From the NCBI RefSeq assembly GCF_900129005.1, contig NZ_FQUN01000023.1, positions 24,097 to 80,678 on the forward strand: a DNA stretch of 56,582 nucleotides, written 5' to 3'. This DNA comes from Leeuwenhoekiella marinoflava DSM 3653 (GTDB taxonomy: Bacteria > Bacteroidota > Bacteroidia > Flavobacteriales > Flavobacteriaceae). Below the pieces are notes generated by a model. It did no database searches, was not told where the DNA came from, and worked only from the letters and a program-made list of their open reading frames with translations. Below, piece by piece: positions 26,257-36,439 of this stretch (positions within the stretch are counted from its first letter, which is position 1; each line of letters starts with the position of its first letter). Made by a program: the position numbers and the translations under genes.

Positions 26257-26264
26257 TATATTTA
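26257..26264 (+). promoter_or_regulatory. Possible -7 promoter box upstream of SGNH/GH2 genes
   Basis: TATATTTA matches TAnnTTTR and lies 25 bp before the ATG at 26290. The same variant occurs upstream of 44674. No clear -33 element was seen. Confidence 0.3.
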
Positions 26265-26289
26265 GAGCAAATACTGAAATCTTAAAGAA

Positions 26290-27570
26290 ATGCGTACTGT
26301 TTGTTGGCTTGTAGTTTTAATTGCTAGTGCTTGTTTTTCTCAAAATACAATCGATCACGCGTTTGATTTCGGTACCCATAAGACTTCAGCGAATGCAATA
26401 GCGTTTAGTAGTTCTCTGCCATACAATGATGCGGTAGGTTATGGTTTTGATTTTGGGACAGCGTATAAAACCTCCTTTACAGAGCACGGTCTGGTAACTG
26501 TCGGACCTATTTATTTTTCGGTAAAAGTACCGGAAGGTTCTTATCAAGTTACTGTTACCTTATCAGGAAAGAATACAGAAACTACTATTAAAGCAGAGTC
26601 TAAGCGTCTTTTTATTCCGCAGCTAAAAGTAGATTCAAATAAGAGTATTACAACGAGTTTTATTGTGAATGTCTTCAATGAAAAGATTTCTCAAGGATAC
26701 GATGTTGATCTCAAAGATCGGGAGCGCGTTAAGTTAGACTGGGACGATAAGCTTACACTAGAGTTTTTAGGAAACAGCACGATTGAATCTATAAGAATAG
26801 AAAATGCAAACGATGTAAAAACGTTATTTCTAGCTGGAGATTCTACCGTTACAGATCAGGATGTAGAACCTTGGGCATCGTGGGGGCAGTTTATAACCGC
26901 ATATCTAGATGATAGTATTGCGGTTTCTAATCAGGCTTCGTCAGGAGCATCACTCGCGTCATTTAGAGGAAGTAGAATTGATAAGATTATCAGTCAGCTT
27001 AAAGAAGGTGATTTTGTAGTTATTGAATTTGGTCATAACGATGAGAAAATAAAGGGGGAAGGTAATGGTGCTTGGGGGTTGTATACCGAAACAATGACCG
27101 ATTTCATCAAGCGTATCAAAAAGAAAAAGGCTACACCTATACTCATAACACCCACACAGCGAAGAGCTTTTGAGGGTAAAAAACTAAAACCCACACACGG
27201 CGATTTCCCGGATGCGATGCGCAAAGTTGCAGCAAACGAAGCGGTGATTTTGATAGATCTTACTCAAATTACAACAGCTATGTATGAGGCTTGGGGGCCG
27301 CAGCTCTCAAGAAGAGCTTTTGTGCAATATGCAGCAAATATGTTTCCGGGTCAACATCAGGATCTGGAAGACAATACTCATTTTAGCAATTTTGGAGCAA
27401 ATGAGATTGCTCTTGCTGTAGCCAATGCAATCAGGGATTCTGACTCAGAATTGAAGCATTATATAGCTACAGAAACCCCTCAATATAAACCTTCTCAACC
27501 CCATGCTACAGACAGCTACACGATTCCGTTTAGCAGTCGTTTTAAAATTGAAAAACCAGACGGTAACTAA
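26290..27570 (+). CDS. SGNH-family acetylesterase (rhamnogalacturonan acetylesterase-like)
   Basis: 426 residues with a signal peptide (cleavage near residue 18, ACFSQ). Residues about 20-170 form a beta-sandwich/galactose-binding-like module. Residues about 178-400 are an SGNH hydrolase: block I LAGDSTVTD (Ser185), VVIEFGHND (block III Asn), and the C-terminal Asp-His pair in DNTHFSNFGA. This arrangement matches CE12-type rhamnogalacturonan acetylesterases that remove O-acetyl groups from galacturonate or rhamnose. It is followed after 6 bp by a GH2 gene, so both are co-transcribed. It agrees with the PL11/GH28 genes on an acetylated acidic polysaccharide as substrate. Confidence 0.88.
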   Translation: MRTVCWLVVLIASACFSQNTIDHAFDFGTHKTSANAIAFSSSLPYNDAVGYGFDFGTAYKTSFTEHGLVTVGPIYFSVKVPEGSYQVTVTLSGKNTETTIKAESKRLFIPQLKVDSNKSITTSFIVNVFNEKISQGYDVDLKDRERVKLDWDDKLTLEFLGNSTIESIRIENANDVKTLFLAGDSTVTDQDVEPWASWGQFITAYLDDSIAVSNQASSGASLASFRGSRIDKIISQLKEGDFVVIEFGHNDEKIKGEGNGAWGLYTETMTDFIKRIKKKKATPILITPTQRRAFEGKKLKPTHGDFPDAMRKVAANEAVILIDLTQITTAMYEAWGPQLSRRAFVQYAANMFPGQHQDLEDNTHFSNFGANEIALAVANAIRDSDSELKHYIATETPQYKPSQPHATDSYTIPFSSRFKIEKPDGN

Positions 27571-27576
27571 TCTTTT

Positions 27577-30435
27577 ATGAAAAAACTTCTTCTTCTATCT
27601 ACTCTAGCAGTGCTATTTAGCACAAAAATATTCGCTCAAAAAGCAGATAAAATCTGGCTTTCAGGAACTGATTTTGAACATCCCAAAACCTGGGATTTTA
27701 AAGTTTCGGCTGGTAACAATAGTGGTGCGTGGTCTACCATCGAAGTCCCATCTCAATGGGAATTGCAAGGCTTTGGCGAGTATACGTACGGTCGCTGGTA
27801 TAAAGAGTTGGAGCAAGATGAACCCAGTAAAGAAGAAGGGCTTTATAAACTTAATTTTGAAGTTCCGGCTGATGCAAAAGGTAAGGTGGTGACCATACAT
27901 TTTGGAGGGGTGATGACCGATACGGAAGTAAACGTTAATGGGGAAGTTGTAGGTCCCAAACACCACGGTGGTTTTTATGAATTTGAATACGATATAACAG
28001 ATTATTTAAAAGTTGGTTCAGAGAATTTACTCGAAGTTCACGTCTGGAAACATTCTGAAAATGGAAGTGTGAATAACGCAGAGCGAAAAGCAGACTGGTG
28101 GCTTTTTGGTGGAATTTACCGTCCGGTTTGGTTAGAAATTAAACCGAAAACGCACATTGATCATATCGCAGTTGATGCTAAAATGGACGGGAGTCTAAAG
28201 GCTCAATTAGATATTGAGAATCTTTCTAATAATCTTGAAGTTGTTGCTTCGATTACCCCTTTAATAGGAGAAGCTGATTTTGAGTCGCAGACCATTCAGT
28301 TGGATTCAAAAAATAAAGAACAAATTATTGAAGCAAAGTGGAAAGGTGTCAAAACCTGGGATCCTGAAAATCCTAATCTATACACTCTTACTCTTCAGTT
28401 GCAAGAAAACGGTAAAACTATTCACGAGATTTCAGAACGTATAGGGTTTAGAACTTTAGATTTTAGAAAGCGGGATGGTATTTATTTAAATGGAACTAAA
28501 ATAGTTATGAAAGGGATTAACCGCCACAGTTTCTGGCCGGAAGGAGGGCGTAGTACCAGCAAGCGCATTAGCGTGATGGATGTGAACCTAATCAAAGATA
28601 TGAATATGAATGCGGTGCGGTTTCACTATCCGCCAGACGATCACTTTCTTGCTGTTTGTGATTCGCTGGGGCTGTTTGTTTTAGACGAATTGGCCGGTTG
28701 GCAAAATCCGTATGATACCGAGACGGGAGAGCAACTCATCAAAGAAATGATTGACCGCGATGTGAATCATCCTTCCGTGATTATCTGGGATCAGGGTAAT
28801 GAAGGTGGCTGGAATTACGAATTAGACGATGACTTTGCAAAACACGATCCTCAAAACCGTATTGTGATTCATCCGTGGTCTGATTTTAACGGTTGGGACA
28901 CCCATCATTATCCAACTTATTTAACCGGTGTGCACCGGTTTGGTAGCGGAGAAAATGTGTTTTTTCCTACCGAATTTATGCACGGAACTTATGATAATGG
29001 TATAGGAGCGGGACTCAAAGATTTCTGGGAACACTACAGTGAGAGTCCGTTGTTTGCCGGTGGTTTTATGTGGGTGTATAGCGACGAAGCGGTGTTGAGA
29101 ACAGATTGGACCGGAGATGAGAAATTTGACTCCAAAGGGAATTTGGCTTCAGATGGTGTTTTAGGTCCGCATAGAGAGAAAGAAGGTAGTTTTTATACCG
29201 TAAAAGAAGTTTGGGCACCGGTTCAATTTAAGCCGAAAGCCATAACAGAAACCTTTGACGGAAGTTTTTTGGTTACTAATGATTATTTATTTACTAACTT
29301 GAATACAGTCACCATGAAGTATCGCGTGATGGAAGCCGGTAAAAACGCAATGTACAACCCAGAAACGAAAGCAACTATTTTAACATCAGGGTCGATAGAC
29401 CTTCCTGATGCTGTTCCCGGCGAAACCCGCGTTTTAAACATGCCGGTAGCTGATGATTTTTTCAAAGGGGATTGGTTAGAAATTACCGCGACAGATCAAC
29501 ACGATCGGGAGATTTACACTTGGACATGGCCCATTCATAAAGCCGATTATTTTGCTAATAAATTAATTTATCAAGCTGAAGTTAATAAAGCAGCTAAAGT
29601 GGCTCAAGATGATGATGTGGTAACTTTAAAAAGTAAAGAAGTAAGGCTTCAATTGAATACCAAAACCGGATATATCACCCAAATAAACAGTAAAAAACGA
29701 TCAATCCCTTTTGTAAACGGACCCAAACCTATTGGAATGAAAGCGGAAGTTGAGAAAGTAACCTTGACACAGGAAGGTCAAAATGCTATTTGCCGCATTG
29801 ATTACAACGGTGGCATTGATCACATTACGTGGACGATGTATCCCGACGGCCGCGTGCATATGGAACTGATTGCGCTTAAAAATGCCGGTAGAAACAGTGG
29901 TTTTGACGGGGCTTTTTATGAAGGCGATATTGATAAATTTGGGATCACATTTGATTTTCCTGAAGAAGGCGTTGAGGCTATTACACTCTTTGGTCGCGGA
30001 CCTTATCATACCTGGCGTAATCGTTTACAGGGAATAGAATACGGTATTTGGGAAAAAGAATACAATACGACGATTACCGGAGCGAGTTTTGATAATTTGG
30101 TATACCCGGAGTTTAAAGGCTATTATGCCAATTTCTTAGCCGGAAACCTTCAAGCGGGCGAGAATAGCTTTAAAGTTTTTAGCGAAAGCGATAAGTTGTT
30201 TTTGAGATTATTCACACCAGACGAAGTTCAGAATGGTTTTAGAGGCAGTCACTTTCAGCCTTCTTTTCCTGACGGAAACATTTCATTTATGTATGAAATT
30301 CCGGGGCAACGTGCTTTTAAACCGCTTTCACAGCAAGGCCCTAGCAGTCAGCCTTCAAACATTAGGATTAAAAGTGGAGACGATGGGATTTCGATGAAGT
30401 TGTGGTTTGATTTTAGGGAGGATCGTGGAGAATAA
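27577..30435 (+). CDS. GH2 glycosidase (beta-galactosidase-like)
   Basis: 952 residues with a signal peptide (STKIFAQ, about 20 residues). All GH2 domains are present: sugar-binding jelly roll (about 30-200), Ig-like (about 200-300), TIM barrel (about 300-560; GINRHSFWPEGGR, NAVRFHYPP, acid/base Glu409 in WDQGNEGGWN, nucleophile Glu466 in FPTEFMHGTYDNG), another Ig-like domain, and a C-terminal beta-galactosidase small-chain-like domain (about 690-940; GRGPYHTWRNRLQG). The small-chain domain favours a beta-galactosidase. The barrel active-site context is unusual, so beta-glucuronidase or another specificity is possible. It follows the SGNH esterase by 6 bp. Confidence 0.88.
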   Translation: MKKLLLLSTLAVLFSTKIFAQKADKIWLSGTDFEHPKTWDFKVSAGNNSGAWSTIEVPSQWELQGFGEYTYGRWYKELEQDEPSKEEGLYKLNFEVPADAKGKVVTIHFGGVMTDTEVNVNGEVVGPKHHGGFYEFEYDITDYLKVGSENLLEVHVWKHSENGSVNNAERKADWWLFGGIYRPVWLEIKPKTHIDHIAVDAKMDGSLKAQLDIENLSNNLEVVASITPLIGEADFESQTIQLDSKNKEQIIEAKWKGVKTWDPENPNLYTLTLQLQENGKTIHEISERIGFRTLDFRKRDGIYLNGTKIVMKGINRHSFWPEGGRSTSKRISVMDVNLIKDMNMNAVRFHYPPDDHFLAVCDSLGLFVLDELAGWQNPYDTETGEQLIKEMIDRDVNHPSVIIWDQGNEGGWNYELDDDFAKHDPQNRIVIHPWSDFNGWDTHHYPTYLTGVHRFGSGENVFFPTEFMHGTYDNGIGAGLKDFWEHYSESPLFAGGFMWVYSDEAVLRTDWTGDEKFDSKGNLASDGVLGPHREKEGSFYTVKEVWAPVQFKPKAITETFDGSFLVTNDYLFTNLNTVTMKYRVMEAGKNAMYNPETKATILTSGSIDLPDAVPGETRVLNMPVADDFFKGDWLEITATDQHDREIYTWTWPIHKADYFANKLIYQAEVNKAAKVAQDDDVVTLKSKEVRLQLNTKTGYITQINSKKRSIPFVNGPKPIGMKAEVEKVTLTQEGQNAICRIDYNGGIDHITWTMYPDGRVHMELIALKNAGRNSGFDGAFYEGDIDKFGITFDFPEEGVEAITLFGRGPYHTWRNRLQGIEYGIWEKEYNTTITGASFDNLVYPEFKGYYANFLAGNLQAGENSFKVFSESDKLFLRLFTPDEVQNGFRGSHFQPSFPDGNISFMYEIPGQRAFKPLSQQGPSSQPSNIRIKSGDDGISMKLWFDFREDRGE

Positions 30436-30482
30436 GAAGGATAGAAAAGAGAACAGAGAATACCAATTAGAAAAAGACTTTT

Positions 30483-30573
30483 TTGCGCAAGGGATTGCAG
30501 TGAAAATCCCGGATTGCGACTTGAGGAGCAAACGGAATTGTAACGAAAAGCCTGACCCCATAGGGTTGCGCCC
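30483..30573. repeat. Intergenic repeat of dispersed flavobacterial type
   Basis: GC-richer block in the 157-bp gap between GH2 and the tandem SGNH gene. It contains TTGCGCAAGGG near the left end and the partly complementary GGGTTGCGCCC near the right end. From memory the sequence (AATCCCGGATTGCGA, GGAGCAAACGGAATTG) closely resembles a dispersed intergenic repeat common in Flavobacteriia. It may also act as a processing or termination structure between the two genes. Confidence 0.55.
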
Positions 30574-30592
30574 GAAAAATTAATAATAGACC

Positions 30593-32104
30593 ATGATGAA
30601 ACTAGTAAAACTTTTTAGCCTGTTTGTGTTGGCGATATGTTTTGTACAATGTGAGAAACTTAACGCGCAAAAGCCTACTGTTTATTGCGTAGGGGATTCT
30701 ACGGTGAAAAATGGTCAGGGCAAAGGTGATGGCGGTCTTTGGGGCTGGGGCGATTATATTGATCAGTATTTAGATACCACACAGGTTGATGTAGAAAATC
30801 ATGCGCTGGGCGGTACCAGCAGTAGAACCTTTCAATCTAAAGGATTGTGGCAGCCGGTTTTAGACAGTCTGCAAAAAGGAGATTATGTACTGATTCAGTT
30901 TGGACATAACGACAACGGGGCTTTAAATGATGATTCCCGCGCACGCGGAACCATTAAAGGTGTCGGTGAAGAAAGCGAAGAAATAGACAATATGTTGACT
31001 GGTGAACACGAAGTGGTACACAGTTATGGCTGGTATATTCGCAAAGTGGTGACCGAAGCTAAGTCAAAAGGAGCGATACCTGTGCTTATGTCTCCTATTC
31101 CGCGTAATGATTGGAAAGATGGTAGCGTACCGCGTAATGATAAAAGTTATGGACTTTGGGCAAAGCAAATCGCCGAAGAAGAAGGTGTGACCTTTATCAA
31201 CCTGAATGATAAAATGGCTTCAGCTATGGAAGCTAAGGGAGAAGATTTGGTTACCGGACATTTGTTTTACAAACGTGATCATACCCATACTTCAGCAAAA
31301 GGAGCAGTTCTGGCTGCATCGCTAATCGCTGAAGGTCTTACTGAAAGTGATAATTCGTTGAAGCACTTTCTGCTAGAAGATCCTGAAGTCACACTTCCGC
31401 GAAAGCGTAACTTATTTATCATAGGAGATTCTACTGTGGCCGATAACGGACAGGATGGTAAAACCGGTTGGGGTGTGTATTTACCGCAACATATAGACAC
31501 GACGCGTATGACTGTGCATAACAAAGCTCGTGGCGGAAGAAGCAGCCGTACGTTTAGATATGAGGAGCTTTGGGACGCTGTGAAATCAGAATTAGAACCT
31601 GGTGATTTTGTGCTGATGCAGTTTGGCCATAATGACGGAGGAAACGTTGATAAAGCAAAATACAGAGGTTCTTTAAAAGGAATGAGCGATGAAACGCAAG
31701 AAGTGCAGCGAGATAGTTCGGGTATTGAAACGGTGCATACGTATGGTTGGTATATGAAACAATACATTAAAGAAACTCAAGAAGCCGGAGCGACACCTAT
31801 TGTATTGAGTATGATACCGCGTAACGAATGGCCGGATGGAAAAGTAGAGCGCCCAACTGATAGTTATGTGAAATGGGCAAAAGAAGCTGTGGATGAAGCA
31901 GGCGGTTTTTATTTAAATTTGAATGAAGCTGTGGCTCAAAAATATGAAGCAATGGGTAAAGATAGCGTTAAGGCACTCTTCCCTGACGATCACACGCATA
32001 CAAATCACGATGGAGCAAAACTCAATGCGCTTACTGTAGCAGAATTGATTGAAGGTTTACGCCAAAGTGATTTGCGGGATTACGTCTTTATAAAAGAAGA
32101 ATAG
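30593..32104 (+). CDS. Two-module SGNH esterase (tandem rhamnogalacturonan acetylesterase domains)
   Basis: 503 residues with an N-terminal hydrophobic signal (a Cys at 20 in FVQC may be a lipobox). Two complete SGNH modules are joined in one chain. Module 1 has GDSTVKNGQG (Ser36), FGHNDNG, and Asp/His in RDHTHTSAKGA. Module 2 has GDSTVADNGQ (Ser280), FGHNDGG, and DDHTHTNHDGA. Both keep all four consensus blocks, so both should be active. They are clearly similar to each other (GGTSSRTF versus GGRSSRTF; SYGWYIRK versus TYGWYMKQ), pointing to an internal duplication. CE12-type rhamnogalacturonan acetylesterases are normally single-module. Two different acetyl positions might be attacked by one protein (inference). 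Confidence 0.88.
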   Translation: MMKLVKLFSLFVLAICFVQCEKLNAQKPTVYCVGDSTVKNGQGKGDGGLWGWGDYIDQYLDTTQVDVENHALGGTSSRTFQSKGLWQPVLDSLQKGDYVLIQFGHNDNGALNDDSRARGTIKGVGEESEEIDNMLTGEHEVVHSYGWYIRKVVTEAKSKGAIPVLMSPIPRNDWKDGSVPRNDKSYGLWAKQIAEEEGVTFINLNDKMASAMEAKGEDLVTGHLFYKRDHTHTSAKGAVLAASLIAEGLTESDNSLKHFLLEDPEVTLPRKRNLFIIGDSTVADNGQDGKTGWGVYLPQHIDTTRMTVHNKARGGRSSRTFRYEELWDAVKSELEPGDFVLMQFGHNDGGNVDKAKYRGSLKGMSDETQEVQRDSSGIETVHTYGWYMKQYIKETQEAGATPIVLSMIPRNEWPDGKVERPTDSYVKWAKEAVDEAGGFYLNLNEAVAQKYEAMGKDSVKALFPDDHTHTNHDGAKLNALTVAELIEGLRQSDLRDYVFIKEE

Positions 32105-32265
32105 TAAACTGCAAACAGAATAAAATGCCCGGTTTTACGCGATAATCGAGATTTAAATGCTCCGAGGCTTGCCTCGAAGTCAAAAGCTGTTTTCTTTTAA
32201 TGCCTTGCAGGCCTGCCTTTGTCGGACACAGACAGGCTTCCTCCAAGGTAGTTTACCAAACTTTT
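32105..32265. other. Convergent intergenic region with hairpins
   Basis: Between the tandem SGNH gene (plus) and the sensor gene (minus). It contains GCGATAATCGAGATTT, similar to the palindrome in the left-end repeat block 2, the self-complementary TGCTCCGAGGCTTGCCTCGAAG segment (about 32159-32180) and GCCTGCC / GACAGGC arms around 32208-32234. It probably serves as a bidirectional stop region and contains dispersed repeat material. Confidence 0.45.
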
Positions 32266-35200
32266 TTAGTTTATGATTTGATCGCTGTTGAGGTATTCGG
32301 TTGGGGTCATTTGAAATTGCTTTTGAAAATTACGTCCAAAACTGGTAGCCGAATTGTATCCCACAATTTCTGCGACTTCGTATATTTTATAATTTTCAGT
32401 TTTGAGAAGTTCTGCGGCTTTTTTAAGTCGGGAAATATTGATAAGTTCGTTAGGGCTGAGGTTTGTGATTTCAGCAATTTTTCGATATAAAGTAGAGCGA
32501 CTCATATTCATAATTTCAGCCAGGGTTTCAACATTTAGATTAGAATCTGCCATATTATCTGCGATGGTATTGTCTAATTTTTTAATAAATGCCTCATCGG
32601 TTTTTGTGTTTGCAATACTGCGCATATGGGCAAGTGGAGAAGTCGCATAATGCTGCATAATATGCTTTCGGTTTTCTATAAGATTTTCAACCTGTTTGTT
32701 TAAAAATGCTACCGAAAAAGGCTTGCTTACATAAGCATCTGCGCCGCTTTCTAAACCTTCTATTTGCGCAGATAAAGCATTTTTTGAAGTGAGCAAAATA
32801 ACCGGAATATGACTTGTTTCTATATTGGTCTTTACTTCTTTACAGAGTGTGAAACCATCTAGCACCGGCATTGCAATATCACTGATAACGAGATGCGCGC
32901 TATGTTCTTCTAAAAGATTTAAAGCGATTTCTCCATTTTCTGCAGGGTAAACCTTGTAATTTTCTTGCAATTCTTTTGCTACAAAATCACGCAGATCTTT
33001 ATTGTCTTCTGCTACAATGATAACCGGTTTAGATTCTGAAGTCAGTTTCTCAGGTTTTTTAGGGAGCATAACCGGCTCTTGCTCCTGAGTTTTCTGATCA
33101 TATAACTCAAAATGTTTCTTTTGATGAATAGGGAGTTGTACCACAAATGTGTTCAAGGTATTGTCTGAAGTTGAGAGTTTGAGACTTCCGTTGTGCATTT
33201 CGGTAAGGGAATGTGCAAGTGATAAACCAATACCCGTACCCGATTGATTTTCTCCTTCAGAAAGGCGGTAAAAGGGTTCAAATATTTTTTGGCTCATTGT
33301 TTCAGGAATAATATAGCCATCATTTCTAACGATGATCTTAAACTGAAGCGCTGCTTTTTCAAGCTGAATATAAATGTGTTTGTCTCCGTATTTAATAGCA
33401 TTACTTATGAGATTGCTTAAAATTTTCTTGAGTGCTTCGGCATCTACAAAGGCAATTATGCCGTCTTCTATGTCCAGATGTAACTCCATATTTTTATCTG
33501 TAATAGCTTCCGTGAATCTGCTTTTTGTTTTGCGTACCAGTTGAGAAATATCAGTTTGAACAAAAGTGAGACTCATATTTTCTGTTTCGGTTTTTCTAAA
33601 ATCTAATAACTGATTCACCAGATTGAGAATACGTGTGGTATTCTTATTCATTATAGAAAGATGGTTTGCGATCTCCGGGTAGGCTTTTTTATTCTTTAAG
33701 ATCTTTTCTAACGGACTTTTGATCAGCGTCAAGGGTGTACGTATTTCGTGAGAGATATTGGTAAAAAATTCAATTTTAGCCTGATAGACTTCTTTCTCTT
33801 TTTTATCATTTGCAAGCTTAATACGGCGGTTGTTTTTACGAGCTAGATATAAATGGTAAACTCTAAAAGTTGCAGCGATACATAGAATCACAAATAGCGT
33901 ATACAATACAAATGCGATATTAGAAAGATAAAAAGGCGGTAGAATTCTAATTTGTAAAGGCGTTGTTTCTTTACTCCAAACCCCATTACTGTTTTGAGAT
34001 TTTACATGTAAGGTGTAATCTCCGGGGCTCAGTTTCGTAAAATGTACCGTGTTTGTGGTGCCTAGAGCAACCCAATCATTATTAAGACCATCTAGCTTAT
34101 ACCAGTATTGTGTCATTTGCGGAGCATTGTAACCTAATGCCGCAAAATTGATACTGAAGGAGGAATCTTCTGGCTCAAGTTCTAGTTTATCTAATGTCGT
34201 GATAGACTCCGGCAAAATAGGATTTTCATCATTTTCGTTAACCGAAATCTCTTTGTTATTGATTTGTAAACCGGTTAAATATAATGGAGATTCTAGATTG
34301 TCTTGAATAAACTCAGCCGGATTGAAGCTGACCATTCCATTAACGCTTCCCAAGTAAATACGCCCCTTAGGATCTTTATAAGCACTGTTGTAATTAAACT
34401 GATTGCCCAAGAGTCCTTGTGCTTTAGTATAAGTATTCAGGTTTTTAAAATCGGCATCAAAAGAGGTTAGTCCATTAGAAGTTGTCGCCCATAATTTACC
34501 AGAATCATCTTCTGTAACGGTATAGAATACATTGCTACCGAAACCATCCTGAGTTGTATAGGTTTTAAATTCTTGAGTATTTGAGTTGTAAAGATTTAGC
34601 CCGTTTTCTGTAGTGACCCAAAGACGTTGGGATGCATCTTCGTAGATACCGTTTATGTGATTATGACTTATGGTTTTGTTCTGAGAATTTTCCTCTTGAT
34701 AATAGCCTTTTTCTTGAGTTTTTGGGTTGTAGTAGTAAATACCGTCCCAGTAAGTGCCAGCCCAGAGAACACCTTTTGCATCTTCTATAAAAGCAGTATA
34801 ATGATAGTTTTCGGGGAAATAATCTGTTATTACAAATTGGTCTTTTTTGGGGTCTAGTACTTTTACGCCACTTACTGTTGCTGCGTATATTTTACCGGAT
34901 TTTGTTTTTACAAGACTAAAAACAAAATTATTACGCTCTTTACCTAAGGTTCCCACCTGATAATGTTTTAAAACCCGATGGGTATTGATATCTATTAGAT
35001 CAATACCATTATCAAAATAGCTAACCCAAATACGATCGCCTTCAGGCATTAGTGCGTGAATATTGTGATGAGCCAGAGTTCCGCCAGATTCTACAGATTT
35101 AAAATTGGTGAACGTATCTGTTTTGGGATTGTATTTACTCAGTCCGTTATCTTCGGTTCCTACCCAAATGTTTCCGTTAGAGTCTGCTTTAATTTCTCTC

Positions 35201-36234
35201 ACCGCATTACCTACAATTGAGTTTTCGGCAGGTTTAGGAAAGAATTTTTTAAAAAAACGATAAGAAGTATTATAGTGGTTTATTCCACCAAAATAGGTAC
35301 CTGCCCAAATCCCACCATTGTTATCTACTGTTAAAGAATAAACTGCATTATCAGAAAGCGCATAGGGGTCGTTGTTATTTTTATTAAGGTTTGTGTAGTC
35401 TTTGGTTTCCATATCATAAATATGAATACCAGATTCTGAAGCAACCCATAGTTCTTTCTCATCTTTTAATGCGAGATCGTGGATGTAAAATGGATTTTCA
35501 ACCGGTAAGAATTGTGCTGTTTCTTTGGTTTTTAGATTAAAAGAAAGCACTCCAAAGTTATATGTACCCATTAGCACCACATCGCTATTAAGCATCAGAA
35601 GTGCATTTATACTAAAAGCAGACATGAGAACATTAGGCATTTTAAAACCTAAGCTTTTAAAAGAATCACTGCTTTCTTCATATAAATAAAGCTCATCCAG
35701 ACCAGAAGCGATGATTTTTCCATCAGGAGATTGTAGCAATTGTGTACAGGTAAAGTGATTACTAGGAGGGAAATTAACCGTTTTTGCTGTAGCAGGATTG
35801 TATTTGTAAATCGTTCCGTTGCCTATATACCATAGATTTCCGGAAGCATCAGACTCTATATCGTGAATTGTGATATCTTCTGTACCATCAATTAAAGTGA
35901 AATTCTCTCGTTTATAATCATATTGAAACAAGCCATTATCTGTACCGGCATAGATATGACCGTCTAACTCTAATAGAGACTCTACATAATTCCCTAAAAG
36001 TTGTTTTTTGTCATTGATTTTATATTGAAATCTCTTGAACGCATATCCGTCAAAGCGATTCAAACCATCTTTGGTTCCAAACCATAAAAAGCCTTTAGAA
36101 TCTTGAAGAGAAGATAAAACTGTGTTATGCGATAAACCATCTTCTACAGTATAATGCTCAAAATAATAATCCTGAGCAGTCAGGTTTTGAGTTAATAATA
36201 GTGAGAGAAAAAAGGTGTAAATAAAATATTTCAA
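32266..36234 (-). CDS. Hybrid two-component system sensor/regulator (HTCS)
   Basis: 1322 residues, the typical one-protein PUL regulator of Bacteroidota. Order: signal peptide (about 1-20), periplasmic two-propeller sensor of Reg_prop repeats (about 25-660, with repeating LWFGTKDGLNRF / IWVGTEDNGLSKY / LWVTTENGLNLY), Y_Y_Y domain (about 670-760), one membrane helix (about 768-795), histidine kinase (FFTNISHEIRTPL, His at about 828; GTGIGLSLAHSL ATP lid), receiver (VAEDNKDLRDF; SDIAMPVLDGF, Asp at about 1117; Lys in SKPFS), and AraC-type DNA-binding domain (about 1225-1322; PTEYLNSD near the end). It should sense an oligosaccharide in the periplasm and activate PUL genes. It lies between the esterase/GH2 block and the GH2/sulfatase block. 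Confidence 0.95.
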   Translation of the reverse strand: MKYFIYTFFLSLLLTQNLTAQDYYFEHYTVEDGLSHNTVLSSLQDSKGFLWFGTKDGLNRFDGYAFKRFQYKINDKKQLLGNYVESLLELDGHIYAGTDNGLFQYDYKRENFTLIDGTEDITIHDIESDASGNLWYIGNGTIYKYNPATAKTVNFPPSNHFTCTQLLQSPDGKIIASGLDELYLYEESSDSFKSLGFKMPNVLMSAFSINALLMLNSDVVLMGTYNFGVLSFNLKTKETAQFLPVENPFYIHDLALKDEKELWVASESGIHIYDMETKDYTNLNKNNNDPYALSDNAVYSLTVDNNGGIWAGTYFGGINHYNTSYRFFKKFFPKPAENSIVGNAVREIKADSNGNIWVGTEDNGLSKYNPKTDTFTNFKSVESGGTLAHHNIHALMPEGDRIWVSYFDNGIDLIDINTHRVLKHYQVGTLGKERNNFVFSLVKTKSGKIYAATVSGVKVLDPKKDQFVITDYFPENYHYTAFIEDAKGVLWAGTYWDGIYYYNPKTQEKGYYQEENSQNKTISHNHINGIYEDASQRLWVTTENGLNLYNSNTQEFKTYTTQDGFGSNVFYTVTEDDSGKLWATTSNGLTSFDADFKNLNTYTKAQGLLGNQFNYNSAYKDPKGRIYLGSVNGMVSFNPAEFIQDNLESPLYLTGLQINNKEISVNENDENPILPESITTLDKLELEPEDSSFSINFAALGYNAPQMTQYWYKLDGLNNDWVALGTTNTVHFTKLSPGDYTLHVKSQNSNGVWSKETTPLQIRILPPFYLSNIAFVLYTLFVILCIAATFRVYHLYLARKNNRRIKLANDKKEKEVYQAKIEFFTNISHEIRTPLTLIKSPLEKILKNKKAYPEIANHLSIMNKNTTRILNLVNQLLDFRKTETENMSLTFVQTDISQLVRKTKSRFTEAITDKNMELHLDIEDGIIAFVDAEALKKILSNLISNAIKYGDKHIYIQLEKAALQFKIIVRNDGYIIPETMSQKIFEPFYRLSEGENQSGTGIGLSLAHSLTEMHNGSLKLSTSDNTLNTFVVQLPIHQKKHFELYDQKTQEQEPVMLPKKPEKLTSESKPVIIVAEDNKDLRDFVAKELQENYKVYPAENGEIALNLLEEHSAHLVISDIAMPVLDGFTLCKEVKTNIETSHIPVILLTSKNALSAQIEGLESGADAYVSKPFSVAFLNKQVENLIENRKHIMQHYATSPLAHMRSIANTKTDEAFIKKLDNTIADNMADSNLNVETLAEIMNMSRSTLYRKIAEITNLSPNELINISRLKKAAELLKTENYKIYEVAEIVGYNSATSFGRNFQKQFQMTPTEYLNSDQIIN

Positions 36235-36439
36235 AGTCTAATTTATTAGGAGTCAAAAGATACAGATATCGAATCAATAAAACAGTTCAGCCTTTCAACA
36301 TATCGTCTCACATAGCTGCAAGTTTTTAGAAATAAGGCATCTTTGAATTGATTTAATGCCAAATTGATACAAAAAACCGCTTAAAATAGGAGATTGTATA
36401 TCTTACTTTGAATTTCAGAAAAATAGTACTCTCAAAGAT

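Noticed and set aside
31279-31767. 162-codon minus-strand frame opposite the tandem SGNH gene
   Set aside because: Antisense shadow of a complete SGNH module.
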